From Streptomyces jeddahensis (GTDB lineage Bacteria; Actinomycetota; Actinomycetes; Streptomycetales; Streptomycetaceae), in contig NZ_LOHS01000088.1 in NCBI RefSeq assembly GCF_001642995.1, forward strand, positions 62,001 through 126,000: a stretch of DNA of 64,000 nucleotides. The letters run 5' to 3'. Positions 34,068-43,077 of the stretch are shown in pieces. Under the pieces are notes generated by a model. That model was given only the letters and a program-made list of their open reading frames with translations. It did no database searches and had not been told where the DNA came from. How positions within the stretch are numbered: position 1 is the first letter of the stretch; every line of letters begins with the position of its first letter. A program made the translations under genes and the position numbers.

Positions 34068-35516
34068 ATGACCGTCCCCGCCTCGCCTTCCCCGGCCTCC
34101 TCTCGCCCCCGGCCCTCCGTCATCGTCGTGCTCACCGACCAGCAGCGGTGGGACACCACAGGAGTGCACGGCAACCCGGCCGACGTGACACCGGAGTTCG
34201 ACCGGATCGCCCGTGAGGGCACGCACGTGGAGCAGGCGATCACACCCAACCCGGTGTGCGCCCCGGCGCGTGCCGCGCTGCAGACGGGACGCTTCCCGAC
34301 CGCGACCGGGGTGTTCCGCAACGGCCTTCCTCTGCCACCCGACATCCCGACGCTGGCCGGAAGCTTCGCGGCAGCGGGGTACGTGACCGGCTACATCGGC
34401 AAGTGGCACCTCGCCGGCGCGGACCAGCCGGACGGCCCGGTCCCGCCCGAGCGACGCGGCGGCTACCAGGAATGGCTCGCCTCCGACCGGCTGGAGTTCA
34501 CCTCGGACGCGTACCGCACCGTGGTGTACGACGATGCCGGGGAGCCCGTCAGGCTGCCCGGCTACCGCTCGGACGCCCTGGTCGACGCCGCGATCCGGTT
34601 CGTCGCTGACCACCACGACCGCCCGTTCCTGCTGTTCCTGTCGCTGCTGGAACCGCACCACCAGAACGCCACGGACGACTATCCGGCGCCCGAGGGCTAC
34701 CGCGAGCGCTACCAGGGCCGATGGCTGCCCCCGGACCTGGCCGCGCTGAGCCCGAACGCCCCCCAGGGCGGAGCCCACCGCCACCTGGGCGGCTATCTCG
34801 GGCAGATCAAGCGGGTGGACGAAGGGGTGGGCCGCCTGCGCGACGCCCTGCGGAGCCTCGGCATCGCGGACGACACGGTCCTGGCCTGGACCGCCGACCA
34901 CGGTTCGCACTTCCGCACCCGCAACGGCGAGTACAAACGATCCGCACACGAGGCGTCTGTGCGCGTGCCGCTGGCCCTGACCGGGCCCGGGTTCACCGGC
35001 GGGGGCCGCATCCGGCACCCGGTCAGCACCATCGACCTGGTCCCCACCCTGCTGACTGCCGCCGGGATCCCCGTGCCGGACGGTGTGCAGGGCCGGTCCC
35101 TCCTGCCGCTCACCGGCGGCGGCACCGACCCCGGCCGTCCCGCCGAGGCCTACGTCCAGATCAGCGAGGACCACGTCGGCCGAGCCGTACGGACCGACCG
35201 CTGGAAGTACGCGGTCGCCGCGCCCGGCGCCGACGCCTGGAACGAGCCCGCCGCGACCCATTACGTGGAGACGGAGCTGTACGACCTGCACGCCGACCCG
35301 TACGAGCTGGACAACCTCGCGGGCCTCACATCACACCGCGCCGTCGCCGACGAACTGCGTGAGGCGCTGCGGGCCTGGCTCGAGCGCGCGGGCGAGGACG
35401 ACGCCGTCATCGACCCCGCACCCCCGCGCACCGCCGCCCAGCGGCGCCCCGACCCCGAGGTGGCCGCGCTCCCCTGGTCGGAGGCCCGCTTCGGCCATCA
35501 GCCGCCCGCGACGTAG
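34068..35516 (+). CDS. Cys-type sulfatase
   Basis: A 482-residue alkaline-phosphatase-superfamily sulfatase with SVIVVLTDQQRWDTTG (metal-binding Asp-Asp region), the formylglycine motif CAPAR within NPVCAPARAALQTGRF, GYIGKWHLAG, and WTADHGSHF. The Cys of CAPAR must be converted to formylglycine by an FGE enzyme, not encoded here. No signal peptide is visible, so it probably acts on imported sulfate esters. Translation seems coupled to a 15-codon mini-ORF. The sulfur-scavenging island context suggests release of sulfate for assimilation. The exact substrate is unknown. Confidence 0.9.
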   Translation: MTVPASPSPASSRPRPSVIVVLTDQQRWDTTGVHGNPADVTPEFDRIAREGTHVEQAITPNPVCAPARAALQTGRFPTATGVFRNGLPLPPDIPTLAGSFAAAGYVTGYIGKWHLAGADQPDGPVPPERRGGYQEWLASDRLEFTSDAYRTVVYDDAGEPVRLPGYRSDALVDAAIRFVADHHDRPFLLFLSLLEPHHQNATDDYPAPEGYRERYQGRWLPPDLAALSPNAPQGGAHRHLGGYLGQIKRVDEGVGRLRDALRSLGIADDTVLAWTADHGSHFRTRNGEYKRSAHEASVRVPLALTGPGFTGGGRIRHPVSTIDLVPTLLTAAGIPVPDGVQGRSLLPLTGGGTDPGRPAEAYVQISEDHVGRAVRTDRWKYAVAAPGADAWNEPAATHYVETELYDLHADPYELDNLAGLTSHRAVADELREALRAWLERAGEDDAVIDPAPPRTAAQRRPDPEVAALPWSEARFGHQPPAT

Positions 35517-35596
35517 CGCACCGACCCGCCACTCTTGACGGAGTCCGCGCGCGGTTCGAGACTCCAGGGCAGATGCGAGTGAACGGGCAGGAGACC

Positions 35597-35716
35597 ATGG
35601 GGACTTCGGAGCTGGACACCATCCGCGCGGTTCGCGCGCTCCAGCTGCCGTTGCTGACCTCCCGTCGCCACATCGACCTGCTGCGCGTCTGCAGCGCGGC
35701 AAGTCTGCTCGTGTGA
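35597..35716 (+). CDS. Leader peptide upstream of the CPYC-type GST (39 aa)
   Basis: ATG at 35597 follows CAGGAGACC. The end carries LTSRRHIDLLRVCSAASLLV, the same RRH(V/I)DL-x-RV-x-SA core as the leader at 31589 but with a single Cys. A TTGACG box lies ~60 bases upstream. The next gene starts 224 bases later, leaving room for an attenuator; a GCGGA-CT-TCCGC hairpin occurs soon after the stop. Two such leaders in 4 kb suggest one regulatory logic. Confidence 0.75.
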   Translation: MGTSELDTIRAVRALQLPLLTSRRHIDLLRVCSAASLLV

Positions 35717-35940
35717 CGCGGCAGCGGTAGCAGCGGACTTCCGCAGCGCAGCAGCATCGTCGCGGCTGTGACACCGCGCTCCCTCCCACGTCCCGTTCAC
35801 CCTTCCTGATCTCCAGTGCTGGTCGCGCGCCGACGCAGCCGCGCCTCCTCACGCCGCCGCATGTCTGCGTACCGAACACGACGGAGCAGACCGCCACCAC
35901 CAGCCGCGTGCCGCACCCCGGACCGGACCGAGGGAGACTC

Positions 35941-36801
35941 ATGCTCGCCGCACCTTCGACAGCCACGCCGCCCTTCCGCGGAAGGATCGGCTGCGACACC
36001 CGCAGCGGCTACTACGCCGCACCGCACCGCTACCGCCTCCATCTGTCCCTGACCTGCCCGTACTGTCTCCAGATCGCCATCACACACAGCCTGCTCGGCC
36101 TCGGCGAGGCGCTCCCCGTCATCCTGCTGCCGGCCGTGCCGGACGGACCCGAGGGCAGCCACGCCGCCCTGCGCCCGCTGTACGAGGCCAGCGCGCACCA
36201 GTACCGCGGACCCGCCGCGGCACCCGTGCTCAGCGACGGATGGACGGGACGGATCGTCAGTACGCACACCCCGGACATCCTGCGAGACCTGGCGCGGCAG
36301 TTCGGCGACCGCGGCCCGGAGCTGCAGCACTACGGCACCGAGGACCAGATCGACGCCATCGGGCGCCTCTGCGAGCAGGGCATCAACGAAGCAGCTCAGC
36401 GCGCCGGGCAGCCCGGCGTCGACGGCACGGCACGCGACGCCGCCCTCGGCACCCTCTTCGGCGCGCTGGACGAACTGGAGCAGCGGCTCGTGTTCCAGGA
36501 CCACGTAATGGGCGGCGAACTGACCACGGCCGACGTGCAGGTGTGGGTCACACTGCTGCAGCTGGACACCGTGCACCGCCGCCATCTGGACGCCGCAGCG
36601 GTGCACCGCATCGTCGGCCATCCCCGGCTGTGGGGGTACGCCCGCCGCCTGGCGTCGCTCCCCGCCTTCGGCTCCCACCTCGACCTGGACGGCATCGACC
36701 GCAGGCACGACGCACACTGCCGGGGCCTGGAGTCAGCCGGTGCGGCGGTGCAGATCGTGGACTGGGCGGCGGCATACGCGGCGGGGGAGCAGGCGGGCTG
36801 A
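35941..36801 (+). CDS. GST-fold protein with CPYC active site
   Basis: A 286-residue protein with the thioredoxin-fold start RYRLHLSLTCPYCLQIAITHSLLGLGEAL and an all-helical C-terminal GST domain (LFGALDELEQRLVFQDHVMGGELTTADVQVW). CPYC is glutaredoxin-like, and the overall layout resembles the Xi-class glutathionyl-hydroquinone reductases. ATG at 35941 follows GAGGGAGAC. In an actinomycete the thiol cofactor is probably mycothiol. The leader peptide upstream suggests expression responds to cysteine or thiol status, fitting a redox or thiol-conjugate role. Confidence 0.75.
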   Translation: MLAAPSTATPPFRGRIGCDTRSGYYAAPHRYRLHLSLTCPYCLQIAITHSLLGLGEALPVILLPAVPDGPEGSHAALRPLYEASAHQYRGPAAAPVLSDGWTGRIVSTHTPDILRDLARQFGDRGPELQHYGTEDQIDAIGRLCEQGINEAAQRAGQPGVDGTARDAALGTLFGALDELEQRLVFQDHVMGGELTTADVQVWVTLLQLDTVHRRHLDAAAVHRIVGHPRLWGYARRLASLPAFGSHLDLDGIDRRHDAHCRGLESAGAAVQIVDWAAAYAAGEQAG

Positions 36802-36922
36802 CAGAGGGGCACTGGCAGGACGTGCCGGGGAGCCCGGGCGTGCCCGCACGCCCGCGCTCCATGCGTCGTTCGGCTGGCCGGGTGGACGTGCGAAGCGTCC
36901 GGGGGTGTGGCTGAGTGTGCGT

Positions 36923-38503
36923 ATGTGGCAGTTCTTTGCGGACAACCCCTGGGAGACGCTCTTCGTAGTGATCACCTTGGGGTCGCTTTTCGGCATGGTG
37001 CGTTTCGGGCCGGTGAAGCTGGGGGCGGCGGGGGTCCTGTTCGTCGGCCTGCTGGTGGGGGCGCTGGATCCGGACATCGGTCCTGCGGTGCCCGCCGGTC
37101 TGTCGGTGTTCGGTCTTGCGCTGTACGTCTACACCGTGGGCCTGGAGTCCGGACCGGCCTTCTTCCGCGAACTGAGGCCCCAACTGGTCGTCATGCTGGG
37201 CGCGGTGGCAGCCCTCGTGGTCACCGCCCTGGCGGTGGGACTGCTGGGCAACTCGGTGTTCGGCATCAGCGGCCCCTTCCTCGCGGGCGGCTACGCGGGC
37301 ATCGGCACCACCACACCCGGCCTGGCCGCCGCGCAGGCCACCTCTGCCGACCCGACCGAGCCCGCCACCGGATACGCGATCGGCTACCCCCTGGCCGTGA
37401 TCGTCACCATCATGTTCGTCGCCGCGATCGCGGGGCGACGGAACTGGCCGGCCCGCCGCGATCCCGGTGAGGGCCTGCCCGACCGGCTCGTCACCCGAAC
37501 GGTTCTCGTGACGCGACCCACCAAGTGGGCACAGGTGCCCGGGGTGGCGGAGAGGCGCCTTCGGGCCAGCGTGATCCGCCCCCGGGAGGGGACCACGAGG
37601 GTCGCCCACAGCCTCGACCACCTGGCCGCCGGCGACCAACTCGTGCTGGTGGGCGGCCCCGCCGAGGTCGAAGCAGGGGCCAAGGCCCTCGGCGAATACG
37701 CGCCAGCCCACCTGCTCGACCAGCGCGACACCGTCGACTACCGGCGCGTGCTGCTCACCAACCCCGACCTCGCCGGGCGCACCGTCGGCGAACTGGACCT
37801 CGAGGGCCGCTTCGGCGCCATGGCGTCACGGGTGCGGCGCGGTGACGTGGATCTGCTGGCGCACGACGGGCTGCTGCTCCAACTCGACGACCGCGTACGC
37901 GTGGTGATGCCGCGCGACAAGGCCGCCGAGGTGACGGACCTGCTCGGCGACACCGAGGCGAAGGTCAGCGAGGTCAGTGCCGTGAGCCTGGGCCTCGGAC
38001 TCGCCCTCGGCTTCCTCATCGGCATCCCCAGCCTGACCGTCGGCGGCACCACGCTGTCCCTGGGCACCGCCGCAGGACCGCTGCTCGTGGCGATGGTCCT
38101 GGGCTGGCGGCGCCGTACCGGTCCGCTGGTGTGGACGCTGCCCACACGGGCCAACCTGACCCTGCGGCAGATCGGCCTGCTGGTCTTCCTCGCCTGCGTC
38201 GGGCTGACCTCCGGCTACTCCTTCCGGCGGGACGCCTTCTCGCTGTTCGGGCTGAAACTGCTGGTCGTCCTGCTGATCGGGGCCGTCGTCAGCTACGCAC
38301 TGCTGGTCGTGGCGTGCCGACTGCTCGGGCAGAGCCGGGAGCGGACCATGGGTCTGCTCGCGGGGTACGTCGGCAATCCGGCGATCACCGCGTACGCCAA
38401 CAGCCGGGTCACCGACAGCCGCGTCAACACCGGCTACTCGACGCTCTTCGCCCTCGCCATCCTGGTGAAGATCATCTGCATCCAGCTCATCGTCGGCCTG
38501 TAG
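36923..38503 (+). CDS. AspT/YidE-family membrane exchanger with RCK_C domains
   Basis: A 526-residue membrane protein built of two similar halves of ~5 helices each (FVVITLGSLFGMVRFGPVKLG in the first; VSLGLGLALGFLIGIPSLTVGG in the second), separated by two soluble TrkA-C/RCK_C domains (~190-345; RLRASVIRPREGTTRVAHSL, LEGRFGAMASRVRRG). GNPAITAYANSR in the last part matches the aspartate:alanine exchanger family signature. The substrate is probably a small carboxylate, but cannot be read from sequence. ATG 36923 is preferred; GTG 36917 and 36905 are alternatives. Convergent with the kinase gene downstream. Confidence 0.82.
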   Translation: MWQFFADNPWETLFVVITLGSLFGMVRFGPVKLGAAGVLFVGLLVGALDPDIGPAVPAGLSVFGLALYVYTVGLESGPAFFRELRPQLVVMLGAVAALVVTALAVGLLGNSVFGISGPFLAGGYAGIGTTTPGLAAAQATSADPTEPATGYAIGYPLAVIVTIMFVAAIAGRRNWPARRDPGEGLPDRLVTRTVLVTRPTKWAQVPGVAERRLRASVIRPREGTTRVAHSLDHLAAGDQLVLVGGPAEVEAGAKALGEYAPAHLLDQRDTVDYRRVLLTNPDLAGRTVGELDLEGRFGAMASRVRRGDVDLLAHDGLLLQLDDRVRVVMPRDKAAEVTDLLGDTEAKVSEVSAVSLGLGLALGFLIGIPSLTVGGTTLSLGTAAGPLLVAMVLGWRRRTGPLVWTLPTRANLTLRQIGLLVFLACVGLTSGYSFRRDAFSLFGLKLLVVLLIGAVVSYALLVVACRLLGQSRERTMGLLAGYVGNPAITAYANSRVTDSRVNTGYSTLFALAILVKIICIQLIVGL

Positions 38504-38551
38504 GACGGCCGGGTCGCAGTCCAGGCGCGGGTCTCAGGCCGGGCGCGGGTC

Positions 38552-40213
38552 TCAGTCCAGGCGGAAGCCGTCCTTGACCTTGTCGAAGACCGGCTGGTGG
38601 GTGTCCCACGTCTGCTCGGGGGCCGAGAGGTAGATGTCGTACTCCTTGCCGTCCTGCGTGAATCCGAGCTCGACGGCGCGGAACGCGCGCACCCGCCCCT
38701 CGAACGTGAACGCCCACACCGCCGCGGGCTGCCCCCGGAACGTGGCGTGCTGCAGGTAGAGCCTCCGGTACACGGAATAGTTGATCTTCGTGTTTCTCTC
38801 GACGTCCTCGAAGTGGGCCAAGGGGTCCGAGCCCGCGGGGTTCACGACAGCGACCGTGATGCCGACCAGGCCCGAGCTGTCGATGTAGGTGACCTGTTCG
38901 GCCGACCGCTCGCCGCGCTTCCAGCCGTCCGGTACGGGGAAGGCGACGCCGAGCTCCGGCTCCTCGACCAGGTGGTAGCCCTGCGGGACGGGTGAGGGCG
39001 CGTACGAGGTGGCGGCGGGGGTCGTCGCCGCTACGGTCGTCGCTTTGCCGTTGCCGGACGAGCTGTGTGTGTCGCTGGACGGGCTGCGTGATGCTCCGTA
39101 GAGCCCGCCGGCCACGGATGCGGCCACGACCACCACCGCCACGGCGGTCCACACCGGCGCACGGCCCCGGCGAGCGCGTCGGCTCGCCCGGTCGTCACCG
39201 CCCCGTACGGGCTCGGGCGCGGCCGCATTGCCGCCCGGCGCCGGGGCCGGTGGTGCCGCATGCGAGGGCCGGCCGTCCTGGTCGGAGGCCGCATCGTCCA
39301 CGACGGTCACGCCGTCCCACGTCAGGCTCGGGGCTCCCGGGTCCGAGGCGTTCTGCTGCGCGGCCGGCTTTCCGGCCGAGATCACTACCGTCGCCGCCTG
39401 GGATTCCGGCGCCCGCAGCACCCGCTCGACCTCGTCAGCCGATGGCCGCTCGTCGGGGTCCTTGGCCAGCAGGGCCTCGATCAGGGGCTCGAGCGGCCCG
39501 GCCTGCTGCATGGGGGCCGGAGGGTCGACGGCGATCGCGTACGCCGTCTCCACCGCCGTGTCCTTGCGGAACGGGGGCCGACCTTCCACCGCCTGGTAGA
39601 GCGTGGCACCCAGCGCCCACAGGTCGGAGGCGGGGCCAGGTGTCCTGCCCCTGATCCGTTCCGGCGCGATGTAGTCGATCGACCCGATGACCTCGCCGGG
39701 CTTCGTCAGCGTCGAGGTGCCGGTCGCCATGGCGATGCCGAAGTCGGTGAGGACGATCCGGCCGTCGGCGCCCAGCAGCACGTTGCCGGGTTTGACGTCG
39801 CGGTGCAGGACTCCGGCCGCGTGTGCGGCCCTGAGCGCGGCGATCATGCCGCGGCCGATACGGGCCGCCTCCGTGGGCGGGATGGTCCTGCCGCCCTTGA
39901 GGAGCGTGCCGAGGGTGGTCGAGGGCACGTACTCCATGACGATGCACGGCAGTCCGTCGTCCTCGACGACGTCGTGGACCACGACGACGTTGGGGTGAGT
40001 GATACGGGCGGCGCTGCGCGCTTCGCGGCGGGTGCGTTCGTAGAGCGTGGTGAGCTCGTCGTCGGCGAGATGCGGCTGCACGTGCAGGCGCTTGAGTGCG
40101 ACCTGGCGGCCCAGGAGCTCGTCCTGGGCACGCCACACGGTGCCCATGCCGCCACGGCCGATCTGCTCGGCCAGCCGGTACCGCCCGGCGACCAGCCGCC
40201 CTTCGTCCGACAC
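38552..40213 (-). CDS. Membrane Ser/Thr protein kinase (PknB type)
   Basis: A 553-residue receptor-like kinase. The kinase domain (~11-265) has GRGGMGTVW, VALKRL, HRDVKPGNVLL, DFGIAM and the APERIRG loop. A Pro/Ala/Asp linker leads to one transmembrane helix (VWTAVAVVVVAASVAGGLYG, ~350) and an extracellular ~165-residue domain starting VPQGYHLVEEPELGVAFPVPDGW, of unknown ligand; it has no PASTA repeats. Good ATG at 40213. Divergent neighbours: none; it is convergent with the exchanger and upstream of the DHFR-family gene, which reads the same way. Confidence 0.9.
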   Translation of the reverse strand: MSDEGRLVAGRYRLAEQIGRGGMGTVWRAQDELLGRQVALKRLHVQPHLADDELTTLYERTRREARSAARITHPNVVVVHDVVEDDGLPCIVMEYVPSTTLGTLLKGGRTIPPTEAARIGRGMIAALRAAHAAGVLHRDVKPGNVLLGADGRIVLTDFGIAMATGTSTLTKPGEVIGSIDYIAPERIRGRTPGPASDLWALGATLYQAVEGRPPFRKDTAVETAYAIAVDPPAPMQQAGPLEPLIEALLAKDPDERPSADEVERVLRAPESQAATVVISAGKPAAQQNASDPGAPSLTWDGVTVVDDAASDQDGRPSHAAPPAPAPGGNAAAPEPVRGGDDRASRRARRGRAPVWTAVAVVVVAASVAGGLYGASRSPSSDTHSSSGNGKATTVAATTPAATSYAPSPVPQGYHLVEEPELGVAFPVPDGWKRGERSAEQVTYIDSSGLVGITVAVVNPAGSDPLAHFEDVERNTKINYSVYRRLYLQHATFRGQPAAVWAFTFEGRVRAFRAVELGFTQDGKEYDIYLSAPEQTWDTHQPVFDKVKDGFRLD

Positions 40214-40286
40214 AGCGCAACCCCTCTGCCTGCCCGCCTGCGTTCGATTCGTGGCGACACGATAGCCAGTGCCGGGCTCGTGGCGA

Positions 40287-40862
40287 TCAGCGAGGGGACG
40301 TCTCCGCCCGCTGGTAACGGAGGAGCACGACTCCGTTGCCGAACGTCCGGGTCTCGACCAGGCGGAGACGGGTCATGGTGTCCGCCTGCTCGAACAGGCG
40401 CTTGCCCCGGCCGAGCAGCACCGGGTGGACGTAGAGGCGGTACTCGTCGATCAGATCGTGCTCCATGAAGGACGCGGCGAGGCCGGCACCGCCGAGTGCG
40501 AGATCTCCGCCCGGTTGGGCCTTGAGCGCCATGACCTCGTCGACCACGACGTCCCGCACGATGGTCGTGTTCCAGTCGGCCCGCTCCAGGGTCCGGGAGT
40601 ACACGATCTTGGGCATGTCGCGCCAGATCCGGGCGAACTCCACCATGGGTGCGGAACTGGTGGGATCGGAGTCGGCGGTCGGCCAGAACTCGGCCATGAG
40701 TTCGTGGCTGACGCGCCCGTCGAGGAAGGCGCCCATCGCTGCGAGCTGCTCGTTGAAGTGGCTGTGCAGCTCGTCGTCGACCAGGTGCCAGTCGATCTCG
40801 CCGTCCGGTCCCTCCATGAAGCCGTCGAGAGACACCGACATCATCAGGACGATCTTTCTCAT
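40287..40862 (-). CDS. Dihydrofolate reductase / RibD C-terminal family protein
   Basis: A 191-residue protein starting MRKIVLMMSVSLDGFMEGPD and containing VYSRTLERADWNTTIV, GGDLALGGAGLAASFMEHDLIDEYRLYVHPVLLGRGKRLF, which mark the YwjB/YyaP-type DHFR-fold reductases. These bind NADPH, but their substrates are mostly unknown. The start at 40862 is 88 bases from the divergent RNase HI gene. No trimethoprim-resistance role can be claimed. Confidence 0.85.
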   Translation of the reverse strand: MRKIVLMMSVSLDGFMEGPDGEIDWHLVDDELHSHFNEQLAAMGAFLDGRVSHELMAEFWPTADSDPTSSAPMVEFARIWRDMPKIVYSRTLERADWNTTIVRDVVVDEVMALKAQPGGDLALGGAGLAASFMEHDLIDEYRLYVHPVLLGRGKRLFEQADTMTRLRLVETRTFGNGVVLLRYQRAETSPR

Positions 40863-40949
40863 CGCGGCTCCCACGGAAGTCGACGAGGCGGTCGGCGGCG
40901 TCCGGCACGTGTGCCGGGCCACCCTCACAGTACTGGCATGATCGGAGGC

Positions 40950-41714
40950 ATGGTGGAACGTGTTGTCGCCGCGTGCGACGGGGCCTCGAAGGGGAATCCG
41001 GGGCCCGCAGGCTGGGCCTGGGTCATCGCCGGGGCCGAGGAGATCCCCGACCGGTGGGAGTCCGGGCCGCTGGGCACGGCGACGAACAACGTCGCGGAAC
41101 TCACCGCGCTCGAACGCCTGTTGACGGCCGTCGACCCGTCCGTGCCGATGGAGATCCGGATGGACTCCCAGTACGCGATGAAGGCCGTCACGACATGGCT
41201 GCCCGGCTGGAAGCGCAAGGGCTGGAAGACGGCCGCGGGCAAGCCGGTCGCCAACCAGGAACTCGTCGAGCGCATCGACGCGCTGCTCGACGGCCGCTCC
41301 GTGGAGTTCCGCTACGTCCCCGCGCACCAGGTCGACGGCGACCGCCTCAACGACTTCGCCGACCGGGCCGCAAGCCACGCGGCGCTCGTCCAGAAACCCG
41401 CGGGCAGCGAGTATGACTCGCCGGAGCCGCCGCCCGCACCCGACGTCGCCACGTCCGGCGGTGGACGCTCCGGCGGTGGGCGCTCTGGTGGTGGGCGCTC
41501 TGGTGGTGCTGCGCGCGGCCGCTCCTCGAGCGGCCCGGCGTTGCAGCCGACGGCTTCACCGCGCCAGCGCGGCTCGGGGGGTTCGCGGACAAGCTCGCGG
41601 ACGATCAAGGCGAAGTTCCCCGGCCGGTGCGTCTGCGGCCGCTCGTACGCCGCGGGCGAGTCCATCGCCAAGAACGCGCAGGGGTGGGGGCACCCGGAGT
41701 GCCGACCGGCATAG
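40950..41714 (+). CDS. rnhA: RNase HI with Gly/Arg/Ser linker and zinc-knuckle-like tail
   Basis: A 254-residue protein. Residues 1-145 are RNase HI: ACDGASKGNPGPAGWAW (first Asp), NNVAELTALER (Glu), RMDSQYAMKAV (Asp), RLNDFADRAAS (last Asp), all four catalytic acids present. It removes RNA from RNA/DNA hybrids. After a linker with GGGRSGGGRSGG repeats comes a short C-terminal module CVCGRSYAAGESI...WGHPEC, which could bind zinc and nucleic acid. ATG at 40950 follows CGGAGG. The tail seems to be an actinobacterial addition. Confidence 0.88.
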   Translation: MVERVVAACDGASKGNPGPAGWAWVIAGAEEIPDRWESGPLGTATNNVAELTALERLLTAVDPSVPMEIRMDSQYAMKAVTTWLPGWKRKGWKTAAGKPVANQELVERIDALLDGRSVEFRYVPAHQVDGDRLNDFADRAASHAALVQKPAGSEYDSPEPPPAPDVATSGGGRSGGGRSGGGRSGGAARGRSSSGPALQPTASPRQRGSGGSRTSSRTIKAKFPGRCVCGRSYAAGESIAKNAQGWGHPECRPA

Positions 41715-41724
41715 GCGGACAAGG

Positions 41725-41739
41725 CCCCCGCTCAGGGGG
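41725..41739. terminator. Short hairpin between convergent genes
   Basis: CCCCC-GCTCA-GGGGG followed by TGTTT lies in the 36-base gap between rnhA and the SHOCT-domain gene. Confidence 0.55.
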
Positions 41740-41750
41740 TGTTTGCGGGT

Positions 41751-42167
41751 TCAGCGCAGGATCTTCTCCTTGGCCCGCTGGAACTCCTCGTCCGAGAGGT
41801 CGCCCCTGGCCCTGATCTCCGAGAGTTTCGCCAGTTCCTCGACCTCGGACGGCTTGCCGGCACCGGCAGCGGTCTCGCGGATGTAGCTCTCGAACGCCTT
41901 CTGCTGGGCCCGCGCCTGCTCTATCTCACGCTTGCCCATGTCCTTGCCGCGGGCGAGGAGGTACACGAAGCAGCCGAGGAACGGCAGGACCAGTACGAAC
42001 AGGAGCCACCCCGCCTTCGCCCACCCGCTCATCGTGTCGTCGCGGAAGATGTCGAAGACGATCCGGAAGAGCAGGAAGAGCCACATGACCCAGAGGAAGA
42101 TCCACATCATGGTCCAGAACGCGCCCAGCACCGGATAGTCGTACGCGATGTACGTGTAGCCGTCCAT
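41751..42167 (-). CDS. Membrane protein with PLDc_N-like and SHOCT domains
   Basis: A 138-residue protein: two transmembrane helices (AFWTMMWIFLWVMWLFLLFR and AGWLLFVLVLPFLGCFVYLL) of the phospholipase-D-N-terminal type, a charged linker (KDMGKREIEQARAQQKAF), and a C-terminal SHOCT motif (LAKLSEIRARGDLSDEEFQR). ATG at 42167 follows GGAGAAAG. SHOCT-domain membrane proteins are widespread and of unknown role, perhaps oligomerisation. Confidence 0.85.
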   Translation of the reverse strand: MDGYTYIAYDYPVLGAFWTMMWIFLWVMWLFLLFRIVFDIFRDDTMSGWAKAGWLLFVLVLPFLGCFVYLLARGKDMGKREIEQARAQQKAFESYIRETAAGAGKPSEVEELAKLSEIRARGDLSDEEFQRAKEKILR

Positions 42168-42503
42168 TCTTTCTCCTGTCCACGCCATCCCCCCACCGGT
42201 CGGATGGTCCGCGCCCCGGACACCCGCGACCCGGTCGCCCGTGACCCGGCCGGATCGTCCGCGGCGCCGGATGTACCGGGCCCGGGCTGCACCGGGCCCC
42301 GGGTGGGCCGGCCTCTGTGTCGGCCGCCCGTACCGAGGCCCACCCCCATGGTCACGTGACCGGTCGCTGATCGCTACGCGAGCCTCGGGCGGCGGCGACC
42401 GTCCATGGCGCCACGGCACCCTGTCGATGACCGCGTCGGCCGAGGCCGGATGTGGTCGCATGACGATCCCCGTACTCGCCGGTATGTGATAGGCCGGGCA
42501 GTC
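42168..42503. other. Gap of 336 bases with a 12-bp palindrome
   Basis: No convincing gene. GC-rich repeats of ACCGGGCCC occur near 42270-42310. A perfect palindrome GGTCACGTGACC is at 42350-42361, ~140 bases before the F420-type enzyme gene, and could be a regulator site. TATGTGATAG ~20 bases before the next start may be a -10 region. Confidence 0.5.
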
Positions 42504-42890
42504 ATGGATGAGACTCTGCCGACACGGCTCGCAAGCGGTAAGTACCTTCTGGTCACCAGCTACCGCAGGAACGGCACTCCCGTGTCCACGCCCGTGTGGG
42601 TCGTCCAGGACGGGACCGCGCTCGGGGTGTGGACGGTCGCGGACTCCTGGAAGGTGAAGCGGATCCGCCACCGCGCCGATGTGCTGGTGGGGCCGTGCGA
42701 TCTACGGGGGAATCCGACCGGCGACCAGGTCCCGGCCACCGCCGAGATCTGCGACCAGGCCGTCACCGCCCGCTATCGGTCGCTGATCGCTCGGAAATAC
42801 GGCCTCATCGGCCGGTTGACGCTGCTCGGCAGCCGGCTGCGTCGCGGAGTGAACGGGACGGTCGGTATTCGTATCTCGCTCACGCAGTGA
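42504..42890 (+). CDS. PPOX-class F420-dependent oxidoreductase-like protein
   Basis: A 128-residue split-beta-barrel protein: SGKYLLVTSYRRNGTPVSTPVWVV at the start, GVWTVADSWKVKRIRHRADVLVGPCDLRGNPTG in the middle, and ARKYGLIGRLTLLGSRL near the end. The pattern matches the FDOR-B/PPOX family of F420- or flavin-binding proteins typical of actinobacteria. ATG 42504 has only a weak ribosome site; GTG 42486 is an alternative. Substrate unknown. Confidence 0.8.
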   Translation: MDETLPTRLASGKYLLVTSYRRNGTPVSTPVWVVQDGTALGVWTVADSWKVKRIRHRADVLVGPCDLRGNPTGDQVPATAEICDQAVTARYRSLIARKYGLIGRLTLLGSRLRRGVNGTVGIRISLTQ

Positions 42891-43032
42891 CGGCCACGCA
42901 GTGACGGCGGGAGCGCCCTCAGTGCCTGCCGCGGCACGCAGCGTCGCGGGACGACCTGCGACACCTTCCGTTCACCTAAGCGACATCGACGATACGTCTG
43001 GATGACGGCCCTGAGGTCACCAGGCGAGTCAC

Positions 43033-43061
43033 ATTCGGAAGCGGATACCAGCATTCCGAAT
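43033..43061. promoter_or_regulatory. 8-bp inverted repeat before the small membrane protein gene
   Basis: ATTCGGAA and TTCCGAAT are exact complements, 13 bases apart, ending 16 bases before the ATG at 43078. Possible operator or mRNA hairpin. Confidence 0.45.
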
Positions 43062-43077
43062 ACAGAAAGACGACACC

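Noticed and set aside
42350..42361. GGTCACGTGACC as a definite operator
   Set aside because: A perfect palindrome, but 12 bp in a GC-rich gap with no linked regulator is not enough to name it.
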